A stretch of 64,000 bases of DNA from Zafaria ginkgonis (GTDB taxonomy: Bacteria; Actinomycetota; Actinomycetes; Actinomycetales; Micrococcaceae), in NCBI RefSeq assembly GCF_039540195.1, contig NZ_BAABEO010000006.1:124001-188000 (forward strand), read 5' to 3'. This document shows, piece after piece, positions 25,384 through 32,648 of the stretch. Under the pieces are notes generated by a model that worked only from the letters and a program-made list of their open reading frames with translations, ran no database searches and was not told the DNA's origin. The translations under genes and the position numbers were made by a program. Position 1 is the stretch's first letter. Every line of letters starts with the position of its first letter.

Positions 25384-25475
25384 CCATCCAGAGCGGCCGA
25401 GAGATCTGGCTCCATGACGCCGCAGCAACCCCTTCCCGGCATCCGGGCGGAAGGTGCTCACGCCAGAACCGATGG
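25384..25475 (+). promoter_or_regulatory. SAM-clan riboswitch before the SfnB/DszC-like gene
   Basis: P1 CCATC/GATGG, P2 GCGGC/GCCGC with a GAGAGA kink-turn-like segment, loop CTGGCT, CAGCAACC, P3 (CTTCC/GGAAG), GGTGCTCACGCCAGAACC, no P4. The closing P1 strand overlaps GGAG (25474-25477), the only ribosome-binding site for the GTG at 25488, so translational control is likely. Confidence 0.87.
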
Positions 25476-25487
25476 AGTGTGATTCTC

Positions 25488-26990
25488 GTGTCCCTGTCGT
25501 CCGCCTCTGCCCGTGTCAATGGGATCCAAGTCAATGGAGCCCGCGCCAAGGCAACCCCGGCCCCTGCTGCCCCCACCCAGGCGATCCAGCCCAACGCGGT
25601 CCATGACGACGCCACCCGGTTTGCCAAGGACGCCTTCGACGCGGGAAGTTTCGATGCCACGGGCTTCGACGCCACCAGCTTCGACGCGGTGCACGTGGAC
25701 GGGGGAGACCTGGGTGCCGCCGACCTCGACGCCGTGGACCTGGACGCCCACCGCGCCCCGCTTCCGCCCCGCCACCTGATCAAGATCACCCCCGGCGTGC
25801 CCGCGGACGGCGGCTACGACGAGCTCGCCGAGGTCTTCCGTCCCGTTTTTGCGCGCATCGCCGAGGGCGCGCGCGAGCGCGACGCCGGCCGCGTCCTGCC
25901 GTACGAGCCGGTCGCCTGGCTGAACCAGGTCCGCTTCGGCGCCGTGCGCGTGCCCGCCACGGACGGCGGCTACGGGGCCTCGCTCAGCGACACCTTCCGG
26001 CTGCTGATCGAGCTGGCCGAGGCGGATTCGCAGGTGGCCCACCTGCTGCGCTCCCACGTCGGCTTCGTCGAGTCCATCCTGCTGCTGGAGGACGGCGCGG
26101 AGCGCCGCCGCTGGTTCGACCGCTTCGTCTCCGGGCAGCTGGTCGGCAACGCCTACACGGAACGCGGCGGCAACGCGCTGGGCCGGCTGAACACGGTGCT
26201 GCGCGAGCGCGACGGCGGCTGGCTGGTCTCGGGGGAGAAGTACTACTGCACGGGGACGATCTTCGCGGACTGGGTGGCCGTGGCCGCGGAACTGCCCGGC
26301 GTGGCCGGCCGGCACATCGCCGTCGTGCCCACCCAGCACTCGGGGGTGCGGATCTTCGACGACTGGGACGGCTTCGGGCAGCAGCTGACCGGCACCGGCT
26401 CCACCACCTTCCGCGACGTGCCGGTGGACACCCTGCTGACCCCCTCCGACCTGGTGGTGCACCCGGAATCGGCGGTGTTCCAGCTGGTGCTGCTGGCCGT
26501 GCAGGCCGGGATTTCCCGCGCGGTGCTCGCCGACGCCCGCAACGCGGTCCAGCAGCGCACCCGCGCCTTCAGCACCGGCACCGGGGCGTCCCCGCGCCAC
26601 GATCCGCAGGTGCTGCAGCTGGTGGGGGAGATCTCCGCGTCGGCGTTCACCGTGGACGCCGTGGTCCTGGCCGCGGTGGCGGAACTCGAGTCGGTGATCG
26701 CCGCCCCCGGACTGACCCCCGCCGAGCAGTACGCGGTCTGCGAACTGGCCGCGAACCGCGCGCAGGCGGCGGTGCAGCCGATCGTCCTGGCCGCGGCGAC
26801 CAAACTCTTCGACGGACTCGGGGCCTCCTCGACCGCCCGCGGGTGCAACCTGGACCGGCACTGGCGCAACGCCCGCACGGTCGCCACCCACAACCCGGCC
26901 ATGTACAAGGCCCGGATCGTCGGGGACTACGAGGTCAACGGGGCCGCCCCGCGCAAGTTCGACGCCGTCGGGGACGCCGCCCAGGCCTAG
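25488..26990 (+). CDS. Acyl-CoA dehydrogenase-fold flavin monooxygenase (SfnB/DszC-like)
   Basis: 500 aa from the GTG at 25488 (GGAG ten bases upstream). Residues about 105-500 are an acyl-CoA dehydrogenase-type fold of the SfnB/DszC group: VPATDGGYGASLSDTFRLL, GNAYTERGGNALG, SGEKYYCTGTIFADW, FDDWDGFGQQLTGTGSTTF, and LDRHWRNARTVATHNP. Relatives use FMNH2 and O2 on sulfur compounds and are made under sulfur limitation. The N-terminal 100 residues are extra and contain eight five-residue blocks with F, V or L at positions 50, 55, 60, 65, 70, 75, 80 and 85. A paralogue lies at 36924-38153. Control by the SAM riboswitch supports a sulfur-scavenging role. Confidence 0.85.
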   Translation: MSLSSASARVNGIQVNGARAKATPAPAAPTQAIQPNAVHDDATRFAKDAFDAGSFDATGFDATSFDAVHVDGGDLGAADLDAVDLDAHRAPLPPRHLIKITPGVPADGGYDELAEVFRPVFARIAEGARERDAGRVLPYEPVAWLNQVRFGAVRVPATDGGYGASLSDTFRLLIELAEADSQVAHLLRSHVGFVESILLLEDGAERRRWFDRFVSGQLVGNAYTERGGNALGRLNTVLRERDGGWLVSGEKYYCTGTIFADWVAVAAELPGVAGRHIAVVPTQHSGVRIFDDWDGFGQQLTGTGSTTFRDVPVDTLLTPSDLVVHPESAVFQLVLLAVQAGISRAVLADARNAVQQRTRAFSTGTGASPRHDPQVLQLVGEISASAFTVDAVVLAAVAELESVIAAPGLTPAEQYAVCELAANRAQAAVQPIVLAAATKLFDGLGASSTARGCNLDRHWRNARTVATHNPAMYKARIVGDYEVNGAAPRKFDAVGDAAQA

Positions 26991-27183
26991 CGCGCGGGGA
27001 CCCCTGGCCGCTCTCTTGCAGGGACCCTGCTGCCCCGCGCTTTGCGGGATGGCTCCTTGAATAAACGGAAGGCGACACGCCCGTACCGGGCCAATTGTTT
27101 CGCCATGAGTCGCCCGCGGGTTGAGGCGTCGAAGGAAGTGCGGTTCCATGGATGGAGTTGCCGGTCCGGTTTTCCGGCGGCAC
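26991..27183. other. Intergenic leader upstream of the second forward riboswitch
   Basis: No gene seen. It holds small hairpins (CCCGC/GCGGG near 27031-27046, and TGCCG/CGGCA just before the riboswitch) that may end the upstream transcript, and a GTTTCGCCAT stretch similar to the repeat at 25055. No clear promoter can be called. Confidence 0.3.
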
Positions 27184-27266
27184 CCATCCAGAGCGGCCGA
27201 GAGACCTGGCTTGTCGACGTCGCAGCAACCACCCTTCGGGGACGGTGCTAATGCCAGAACCGATGG
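27184..27266 (+). promoter_or_regulatory. SAM-clan riboswitch before the NtaA/SnaA/DszA-like gene
   Basis: P1 CCATC/GATGG, AGCGGCCGAGAGAC, loop CTGGCT, CGCAGCAACC, short P3 with a TTCG loop, GGTGCTAATGCCAGAACC, no P4. The gene starts 124 nt further on, so here the expression platform is not the P1 helix. The intervening leader has a GCGCAC/GTGCGC hairpin (27316-27331) but no T-run. Confidence 0.87.
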
Positions 27267-27390
27267 AGAATCCCCGATTCACCTGAGCCCCGGAAACACC
27301 GGACACGCGCACCCGCGTGCGCCCGACGGGCCGCAGGTGCGTGACGGTGCAGGCTCCACGGATTGCCCGCCACTTTCGGAAGGAACCACC

Positions 27391-28806
27391 GTGACAGGGA
27401 ACAGCCCCGAGGTCCCGCAGCGCCGCCACGTCCGCTTCAACGCCTTCGACATGAACTGCGTGGGCCACCAGTCCCCGGGCCTCTGGCGCCATCCGCAGGA
27501 CAAGTCCGCGGACTACAACACCATCGGCTACTGGACGCACCTGGCCAAGGTGCTGGAAAAGGGCCTCTTCGATGGTCTCTTCATCGCCGACGTGCTGGGC
27601 ACCTACGACGTCTTCGGCGGCACCAACGAGGTTCCGCTCCGCACCGCCGCCCAGGTCCCGGTCAACGACCCGTTCATGCTGGTCTCCGCCATGGCGGCCG
27701 TCACCGAGCACCTTGGCTTCGGCGTCACCGCCGGCACCGCCTACGAGCACCCCTACCCGTTCTCCCGCCGGCTGGCCACGCTGGACCACCTGACCAACGG
27801 CCGCGTCGGCTGGAACGTCGTCACCGGCTACCTGCCCTCCGCCGCGCGCAACATGGGCCAGGAAGACCAGATGGAGCACGACGAGCGCTACAACCATGCC
27901 GACGAGTACCTGGAGGTCGTCTACAAGCTCCTCGAGGGCTCGTGGGAGGACGACGCCGTGGTCCGGGACGTGGAGTCCGGCGTCTTCACCGACCAGTCCA
28001 AGGTCCACGAGATCAACCACGAGGGCAAGTACTTCAAGGTCCCGGGCATCGCCATCACGGAGCCGAGCCCGCAGCGCACCCCGGTGATCTTCCAGGCCGG
28101 CGCCTCCCCGCGCGGCATGAAGTTCGCCGCCACGAACGCCGAGGCCGTCTTCGTCACCTGCCCCACCAAGGAGCTGCTGAAGGAGACCGTGGCCAGGATC
28201 CGCGACGCCGCGGAGGCCGCCGGCCGCGGCCGCTACGACATCCGCATCTACACGATGCAGACCGTGGTGACCGGTGCCGACAACGCCACCGCCCGGGCCA
28301 AGTTCGAGGAGTACAAGTCCTACGCGGACATCCAGGGCGCGCTGGCGCTGATCTCCGGCTGGATGGGCGTTGACCTGTCCACCTTCAACCCGGACGAGCC
28401 CATCGGCGACGTGAAGTCCAACGCCATCCAGTCCTCCGTCGCCACCTTCCAGAAGGCCTCCGGCGATGAGGGCAAGCCGTGGACCGTGCGCCAGCTAGCC
28501 GAGTGGGTCGGCGTCGGCGGCTTCGGCCCGATCACCGTCGGCTCGGCCGAAGAGGTGGCCCGCGAGCTCATCGACTGGGTCGAGGAGACCGACGTCGACG
28601 GCTTCAACCTGGCCTACGCGATCACCCCGGGCACCTTCGAGGACATCGTCGAGTTCATCGTCCCCGAACTGCAGAAGCTCGGCGCCTACCCGACCGAATA
28701 CGTCGAGGGCACGCTGCGCCACAAGCTGTTCGGCAAGGGCGACAAGCTTCCCGAGGCCCACCGCGGTGCGGCCTTCCGCCTGCAGCCGGCCGTCACCGGG
28801 CAGTAG
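27391..28806 (+). CDS. NtaA/SnaA/DszA family FMN-dependent monooxygenase
   Basis: 471 aa from the GTG at 27391, which follows GGAAGGA. Family marks: NAFDMNCVGHQSPGLWRHP at the N-terminus, FIADVLGTYDVFGG, YEHPYPFSRRLATLDHLTNG, GRVGWNVVTGYLPSAARN, and FQAGASPRGMKFAA. Members with reduced FMN oxidise nitrilotriacetate, sulfones or pristinamycin intermediates; DszA opens dibenzothiophene sulfone. The SAM riboswitch ahead of it argues for a sulfur substrate. A paralogue lies at 34250-35686. It likely pairs with the SfnB/DszC-like enzyme encoded upstream. Confidence 0.87.
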   Translation: MTGNSPEVPQRRHVRFNAFDMNCVGHQSPGLWRHPQDKSADYNTIGYWTHLAKVLEKGLFDGLFIADVLGTYDVFGGTNEVPLRTAAQVPVNDPFMLVSAMAAVTEHLGFGVTAGTAYEHPYPFSRRLATLDHLTNGRVGWNVVTGYLPSAARNMGQEDQMEHDERYNHADEYLEVVYKLLEGSWEDDAVVRDVESGVFTDQSKVHEINHEGKYFKVPGIAITEPSPQRTPVIFQAGASPRGMKFAATNAEAVFVTCPTKELLKETVARIRDAAEAAGRGRYDIRIYTMQTVVTGADNATARAKFEEYKSYADIQGALALISGWMGVDLSTFNPDEPIGDVKSNAIQSSVATFQKASGDEGKPWTVRQLAEWVGVGGFGPITVGSAEEVARELIDWVEETDVDGFNLAYAITPGTFEDIVEFIVPELQKLGAYPTEYVEGTLRHKLFGKGDKLPEAHRGAAFRLQPAVTGQ

Positions 28807-28820
28807 CGGAAAACCCACCG

Positions 28821-28874
28821 GTACGACGGCGGCACTGCACCTTCCGCGCGGAAGGTACAGTGCCGCCGTCGTAC
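28821..28874. terminator. Long palindromic bidirectional terminator
   Basis: Two 27-bp arms meet with no spacer and differ at one position, giving a hairpin of about 25 bp. It sits between convergent genes (stop at 28806 and stop at 28916). Confidence 0.7.
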
Positions 28875-28915
28875 GTTTCCGGCCCGTATGGCACCGGTCC
28901 CAGGCGGTGCCGGGA

Positions 28916-30259
28916 TCAGAGGCCGGCTTCGCCGTGGCCCGCGGAAGTGGCCCCGGCCAACTGCGCCTGCTCGGCGACGCCACACCATTCGGCGATGAAC
29001 AGGGCGATCGACTTGGTCACCCGGCGCACGGATTCGAGCTCGACCCGCTCGTCGTAGCCGTGGATGGCCTCGGACACCGGCCCGTACACCAGCGCCGGGA
29101 TGCCCGCGTAGAGCGCGAACACGCGGCCGTCGAGGTACCCGGGGGTGGTGAATGTCTGCAGTTCCTCGCCGAAGGCGGCCCGGTGGGACGTGCGCAGGAC
29201 CTCCTCCGCGTCGCTTCCCTCCTCCAGCACGTAGCCCTCCGAGTAGAACCCGGTGCGGGTGGCCGCGGTGGAAATCGGGTTGCCCAACTCGTCTTGGTCG
29301 ATCCGCCCGAGGCACTCCTGGATGTGGCCCCAGGCCTCGTCGGCGCCCATGCCCGGGTACAGGGCGATCCGCACGTCCAGCTCGCACCACGCCGGCACGC
29401 TGGAGGGCCAGTCCCCTCCCTGGATGCCGCCGAGGTTGAAGTTGATGGGGTGCTCCAGGTCCTCGAAGTACCGGTGGGAGGACTTCTCCGCGTTCCAGGC
29501 CCGCTCCAGCTCGCGCAGCCGTGCCATGACGGTGTGCGCCGCATCGATGGCGTTGAAGCCCTTGGTCATTTCCCGCGGGTGGGTGGGGTTGCCCCGGACG
29601 CGGACCTTGAACCAGATCACCCCGACATTGGCGCGGACCAGCATGTTCTCCTCCGGCTCCGGGATGATCACGGCATCGGCGGTGTAGCCGCGCTGCAGGG
29701 CCGCCAGCGACCCGTTGCCCGTGCATTCCTCCTCCACCACGGACTGGAAGTGGATCCTGCCCTGGGGGACCAGCCCCGCCGCGAGGACGGCGTCGAAGGC
29801 GAAGAGGTTGGCCGCGAGCCCGGCCTTCATGTCGCCGCTGCCGCGCCCGTAGAGCCAGCCGTCGACGATGGCCGCGTCCCACGGGGACCGGCTCCACTCC
29901 GCAAGGGGGCCCTCCGGGACCACGTCGACGTGGCCGTTGAGGATCAGCGAGCGCCCCTCTTCCCGCTCCAGGTCTTCGAGGGCCGGGGTGTAGGTTCCCA
30001 CGACGTTGGTCATGTCCGTGTAGGGGACGGCGACCGCGCCGGCGCCGGGGTACGTGGCGAGGTCCGCGGGATCGAGCTCCCAGCGGTCCATCTCCAGCCG
30101 CCGGGCGGCCATCGCTTCGTAGAGGAAGTCCTGCGCCGAGGATTCCTGGTTGCGCAGGGACGGGTGGCGGACCAGGTCCTGGGTGAAGGCGAGTTGGGCG
30201 TCGAAGTTCGCGTCGACGGCGTCGAGGATCGCGCGGGCGTGACGGGGGTCCAGGGGCAT
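28916..30259 (-). CDS. M20 family metallopeptidase/deacylase (ArgE/DapE/ACY1-type)
   Basis: 447 aa from the ATG at 30259, with AAGGAAAG upstream. The di-zinc site is complete: LNGHVDVVPEG, WLYGRGSGDMKAG, the catalytic glutamates in VVEEECTGNG, and a C-terminal histidine in IHGYDER. Members hydrolyse N-acyl amino acids or carbamoyl groups. It is divergent from the PucR regulator gene at 30488, whose family often governs nitrogen-source use, so a role in releasing amino acids from N-acyl or similar compounds is plausible. Its exact substrate is unknown. Confidence 0.87.
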   Translation of the reverse strand: MPLDPRHARAILDAVDANFDAQLAFTQDLVRHPSLRNQESSAQDFLYEAMAARRLEMDRWELDPADLATYPGAGAVAVPYTDMTNVVGTYTPALEDLEREEGRSLILNGHVDVVPEGPLAEWSRSPWDAAIVDGWLYGRGSGDMKAGLAANLFAFDAVLAAGLVPQGRIHFQSVVEEECTGNGSLAALQRGYTADAVIIPEPEENMLVRANVGVIWFKVRVRGNPTHPREMTKGFNAIDAAHTVMARLRELERAWNAEKSSHRYFEDLEHPINFNLGGIQGGDWPSSVPAWCELDVRIALYPGMGADEAWGHIQECLGRIDQDELGNPISTAATRTGFYSEGYVLEEGSDAEEVLRTSHRAAFGEELQTFTTPGYLDGRVFALYAGIPALVYGPVSEAIHGYDERVELESVRRVTKSIALFIAEWCGVAEQAQLAGATSAGHGEAGL

Positions 30260-30356
30260 GGTGTCTTTCCTTGGGGGTTTCCGGGCCGGAGTGGAGGTCG
30301 CGGGGCGCCCCGCGCTGTGTGAATCTCCACCGGGGACCAAGCGGGCGGGGCAGCTC

Positions 30357-30394
30357 GGATAGGCCGACGGCGGGGTGGATAGGTCGACGGCGGG
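30357..30394. repeat. 18-bp direct repeat in the M20/PucR divergent promoter
   Basis: GGATAGGCCGACGGCGGG at 30357-30374 and the same with one change at 30377-30394, a period of 20 bp or about two helical turns. This suits a pair of regulator-binding half-sites on one DNA face. Confidence 0.6.
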
Positions 30395-30475
30395 CCAACC
30401 GGCCGCCGGGTCTCCGTCAATTTTCGAGGGTCCAGGACCGCCCCGGCAATCGATGAACGCAGCCGATGCGGGCCA

Positions 30476-30481
30476 TAGGAT
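30476..30481 (+). promoter_or_regulatory. -10 element of the PucR-type gene (leaderless)
   Basis: TAGGAT ends 6 nt before the ATG at 30488, implying transcription from the start codon. Confidence 0.5.
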
Positions 30482-30487
30482 GTGTGG

Positions 30488-31630
30488 ATGCACAATCCGG
30501 ACGCGATGAGCCGGCGCGTGGCGCTGCTCTGCCTGGCCGACCTGGACGCCATCTCGCAGCGGTACGTGGCCGAGGTTCGGCGCCTGCCGGGCTACCTCAC
30601 CACGGTGGTCGGGGACGAGGAGCTGTACCGGACGGCCCGGCAGATGCTGGGCACGGTGTTCCGGCTGATCGCCGGAGAGTCGACCGCCGAGGAACTGGCG
30701 CGGGTGTCCGCGGAGGTGGGCAGGCGCCGTGCGACCCAAGGCGTGCCGCTGGATTCGCTCCTGCGCGCGGTCCGGATGGATTTCCGCTTCCTGTGGGAGG
30801 CGATGGGCGCCTACGTGGACGACGCGGACAGGGCGGAGTTCTCCGCCGAAGTGGTGGCCATCTGGGAAACCGTGGAGACACACACCGTCAACGTCCATGC
30901 CGGCTACATGGACGAGGTGGCCCGGACCAACCGCGAGGTGGAACTGGAGCGCGCCTTCCTCCTGCGGCACCTGCTGGCCGGCACCGGCGACGCCCGGCTT
31001 CGCGCCGAGGCCGCCGACGCGCTGGGACTGCGGATCGACGGGACCTTCGTGGTGGCCGCCGGGTGCCCCGACCACGCCCGGCGCTTCCGTGACCTGATGA
31101 CCGAGCACCTGCCCGGCACGCCGCTGGACACCCTGGACGGCATCGAGTTCTGCATCATCGACGCCTCGGCCGGGCTCGATCCGAAGCTGGTGGCGGCGCT
31201 TGCGGCCATGCCCGCGGGCATCTCGCCGCCGGCCCGCGGAGTGGACCAGCTGCCGGCGATGTGGACCGTGGCCTGCGAGCTGGGACGGCTGGTCGAATCG
31301 GCGGCCGCGGCCGCGACCCTCGACCGCTCCTGGGACCGGCTGATGGCGCTCCGGCTGGGACCGGTGGCCGAATCCTTTGCCCGCGAACGGCTGGCCCCGC
31401 TCGAGGGCCTGGCCCGGCACGACCGGGAGAATCTCCTGGAAGCCGTGCGGGTGTTCGCCGGGAACGGGTCCGTCACCGACACCGCAGCCGCGCTTTACTG
31501 CCACCGCAACACCGTGCTGAACCGGTTGCGCCGCTTCACGCAGCTCACCGGCCTCGATCCCGCCGTGCCGCGGCAGGCGGCCCTGATCCAGTTGGCAGTC
31601 GCCGCCGATGCGCCGCCCGGCGCGGACTAG
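30488..31630 (+). CDS. PucR family transcriptional regulator
   Basis: 380 aa from the ATG at 30488; a GTG at 30482 would fall upstream of the likely transcript start. The C-terminus carries the PucR/CdaR-type helix-turn-helix: FAGNGSVTDTAAALYCHRNT followed by VLNRLRRFTQLTGLD. The N-terminal part is an RsbRD-like helical domain (QGVPLDSLLRAVRMDFRFLW), common in actinobacterial PucR proteins. It is divergent from the M20 peptidase gene and probably regulates it through the direct repeats at 30357-30394. Ligand unknown. Confidence 0.88.
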   Translation: MHNPDAMSRRVALLCLADLDAISQRYVAEVRRLPGYLTTVVGDEELYRTARQMLGTVFRLIAGESTAEELARVSAEVGRRRATQGVPLDSLLRAVRMDFRFLWEAMGAYVDDADRAEFSAEVVAIWETVETHTVNVHAGYMDEVARTNREVELERAFLLRHLLAGTGDARLRAEAADALGLRIDGTFVVAAGCPDHARRFRDLMTEHLPGTPLDTLDGIEFCIIDASAGLDPKLVAALAAMPAGISPPARGVDQLPAMWTVACELGRLVESAAAAATLDRSWDRLMALRLGPVAESFARERLAPLEGLARHDRENLLEAVRVFAGNGSVTDTAAALYCHRNTVLNRLRRFTQLTGLDPAVPRQAALIQLAVAADAPPGAD

Positions 31631-31670
31631 GTTGGCGAGGACTGGGTTGGCGCGGACCAGGTTGGCGCGG
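31621..31670. repeat. 15-bp tandem repeat, three copies
   Basis: Units at 31621, 31636 and 31651 read CGCGGACTAGGTTGG with one or two changes, followed by a partial CGCGG. The first unit contains the PucR stop codon, so the array has grown over the gene end. Confidence 0.75.
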
Positions 31671-31671
31671 T

Positions 31672-32079
31672 TTAGGTCACGGGAGGATGGGGCATGAGGG
31701 CGGCGGCCAGGCCCACGACGTTGGCCAACACCGCAACGGCGAGCAGCACCCACCCAGCGGTGCGGATGGGGCGCGAGCGGTCCGGGGGCTCGTGGGTGAG
31801 CCAGACGTGCCAGTCCGGGTCCTGGTGGTAGATGGTGATCGTGCTGCCCGGGGGTGCGGCGTCGCCGGTGAGCAGGCCGGAGACCGCGGTCCCGTCCGGG
31901 GCGGTCCATACGGCGCAGGGCTGGCCTTCCAGGATGCGGACCTCCGCGGGGGAGGGGCGCCAGTGGCGGTAGTGCCGGCGCAGGATCCACGCCGTCACCA
32001 GCAGGGCGATTGCGGGCACGCCAGCGGCCCAGCCGACCATCTCCAGGGCCGGACCGATCGTCTCCAGCATCTCCCGCAT
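31672..32079 (-). CDS. Small membrane protein of unknown function
   Basis: 135 aa if read from the ATG at 32079. No good ribosome-binding site is seen; an ATG at 32070 is the alternative. Two hydrophobic segments (about residues 8-33 and 107-130) flank a soluble middle of 70 residues with VRILEGQPCAVWTAPDG and TITIYHQDPDWHVWLTHEPP, so the protein probably spans the membrane twice with one extracytoplasmic or cytoplasmic domain. The 5' end lies against a repeat array. I recognise no family. Codon use is ordinary for this genome. Confidence 0.55.
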   Translation of the reverse strand: MREMLETIGPALEMVGWAAGVPAIALLVTAWILRRHYRHWRPSPAEVRILEGQPCAVWTAPDGTAVSGLLTGDAAPPGSTITIYHQDPDWHVWLTHEPPDRSRPIRTAGWVLLAVAVLANVVGLAAALMPHPPVT

Positions 32080-32090
32080 CAAGGCTAAGT

Positions 32091-32214
32091 GTAGGCGGCG
32101 AGGGTCCCGCACCGAGCGAAGCGAGGTGTGGGAGCCGCCGAAACGGTAGGCGGCGAGGGTCCCGCACCGAGCGAAGCGAGGTGTGGGAGCCGCCGAAACG
32201 GTAGGCGGCGAGGG
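32091..32214. repeat. 55-bp tandem repeat with internal hairpin (REP-like)
   Basis: Two full units (32091-32145, 32146-32200), identical as far as I can read, and a 14-bp partial third. Each unit can fold: GGCGGC pairs with GCCGCC, and TCCCGCACC pairs with GGTGTGGGA (one wobble) around a GAGCGAAGCGAG loop. It resembles repetitive extragenic palindromes. Confidence 0.8.
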
Positions 32215-32457
32215 AGCCGCTCTCAATTTGCATGCCCGTGCGTCGTTTGCGGGCGACGCGTCGTCATGCACCCGACGCAACGGCATGCACGCCGCGCTAT
32301 TTAGTGCGGGCCGAAGGAAAGCGCACTTTTGTGTCGGTTTAAGACTATTCATTTCACCGCGCGGCGCGATTGGTTTGCCCGATCGAAGGAAATGCGGTCA
32401 TGATTGACGTCATGGAGGCCGCAGGGCCGACACATTTCGCAACACCTACCTGCAAGA
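32215..32457. other. AT-richer gap before the third forward riboswitch
   Basis: No gene seen. Base composition drops in AT-rich patches around 32295-32400. It includes the palindrome TGACGTCA at 32405-32412 and probably the promoter for the metNI operon, but no -35/-10 pair stands out. Confidence 0.3.
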
Positions 32458-32541
32458 CCATCCAGAGCGGCTAAGAGACCTGGCTCAGTGACGCCGCAGC
32501 AACCGCCCTTCGGGGGACGGTGCTAATGCCAGGACCGATGG
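32458..32541 (+). promoter_or_regulatory. SAM-clan riboswitch before the MetN/MetI-like operon
   Basis: P1 CCATC/GATGG, AGCGGCTAAGAGAC, loop CTGGCT, GCCGCAGCAACC, short P3 with a TTCG loop, GGTGCTAATGCCAGGACC, no P4. The first gene starts 108 nt downstream; a small hairpin with a T-run follows at 32579, which points to transcriptional control. Confidence 0.87.
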
Positions 32542-32578
32542 AGAAGCCCTCGCCGACGAGCCTTCCGGTCCGATTCAC

Positions 32579-32598
32579 CGCGCCGTTGCGCGCTTTTT
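32579..32598 (+). terminator. Candidate riboswitch expression-platform terminator
   Basis: 5-bp stem CGCGC/GCGCG with a CGTT loop followed one base later by TTTTT. It lies between the riboswitch and the MetN-like gene. The stem is short, so it is tentative. Confidence 0.4.
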
Positions 32599-32648
32599 CG
32601 GGCGGCGGGCACGGCAGCCTCTTCCTCGGGACGACCTGAGGAGGCCAC

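Noticed and set aside
24875..25789. Reverse 304-aa frame between acsA and the monooxygenase
   Set aside because: It runs through both riboswitches and the inverted repeat and has no family resemblance.
28916..32233. A 1105-codon open frame on the reverse strand that includes the M20 peptidase
   Set aside because: Only the part after the ATG at 30259 matches a family. The upstream part runs antisense to the PucR gene and is a by-product of high GC content.
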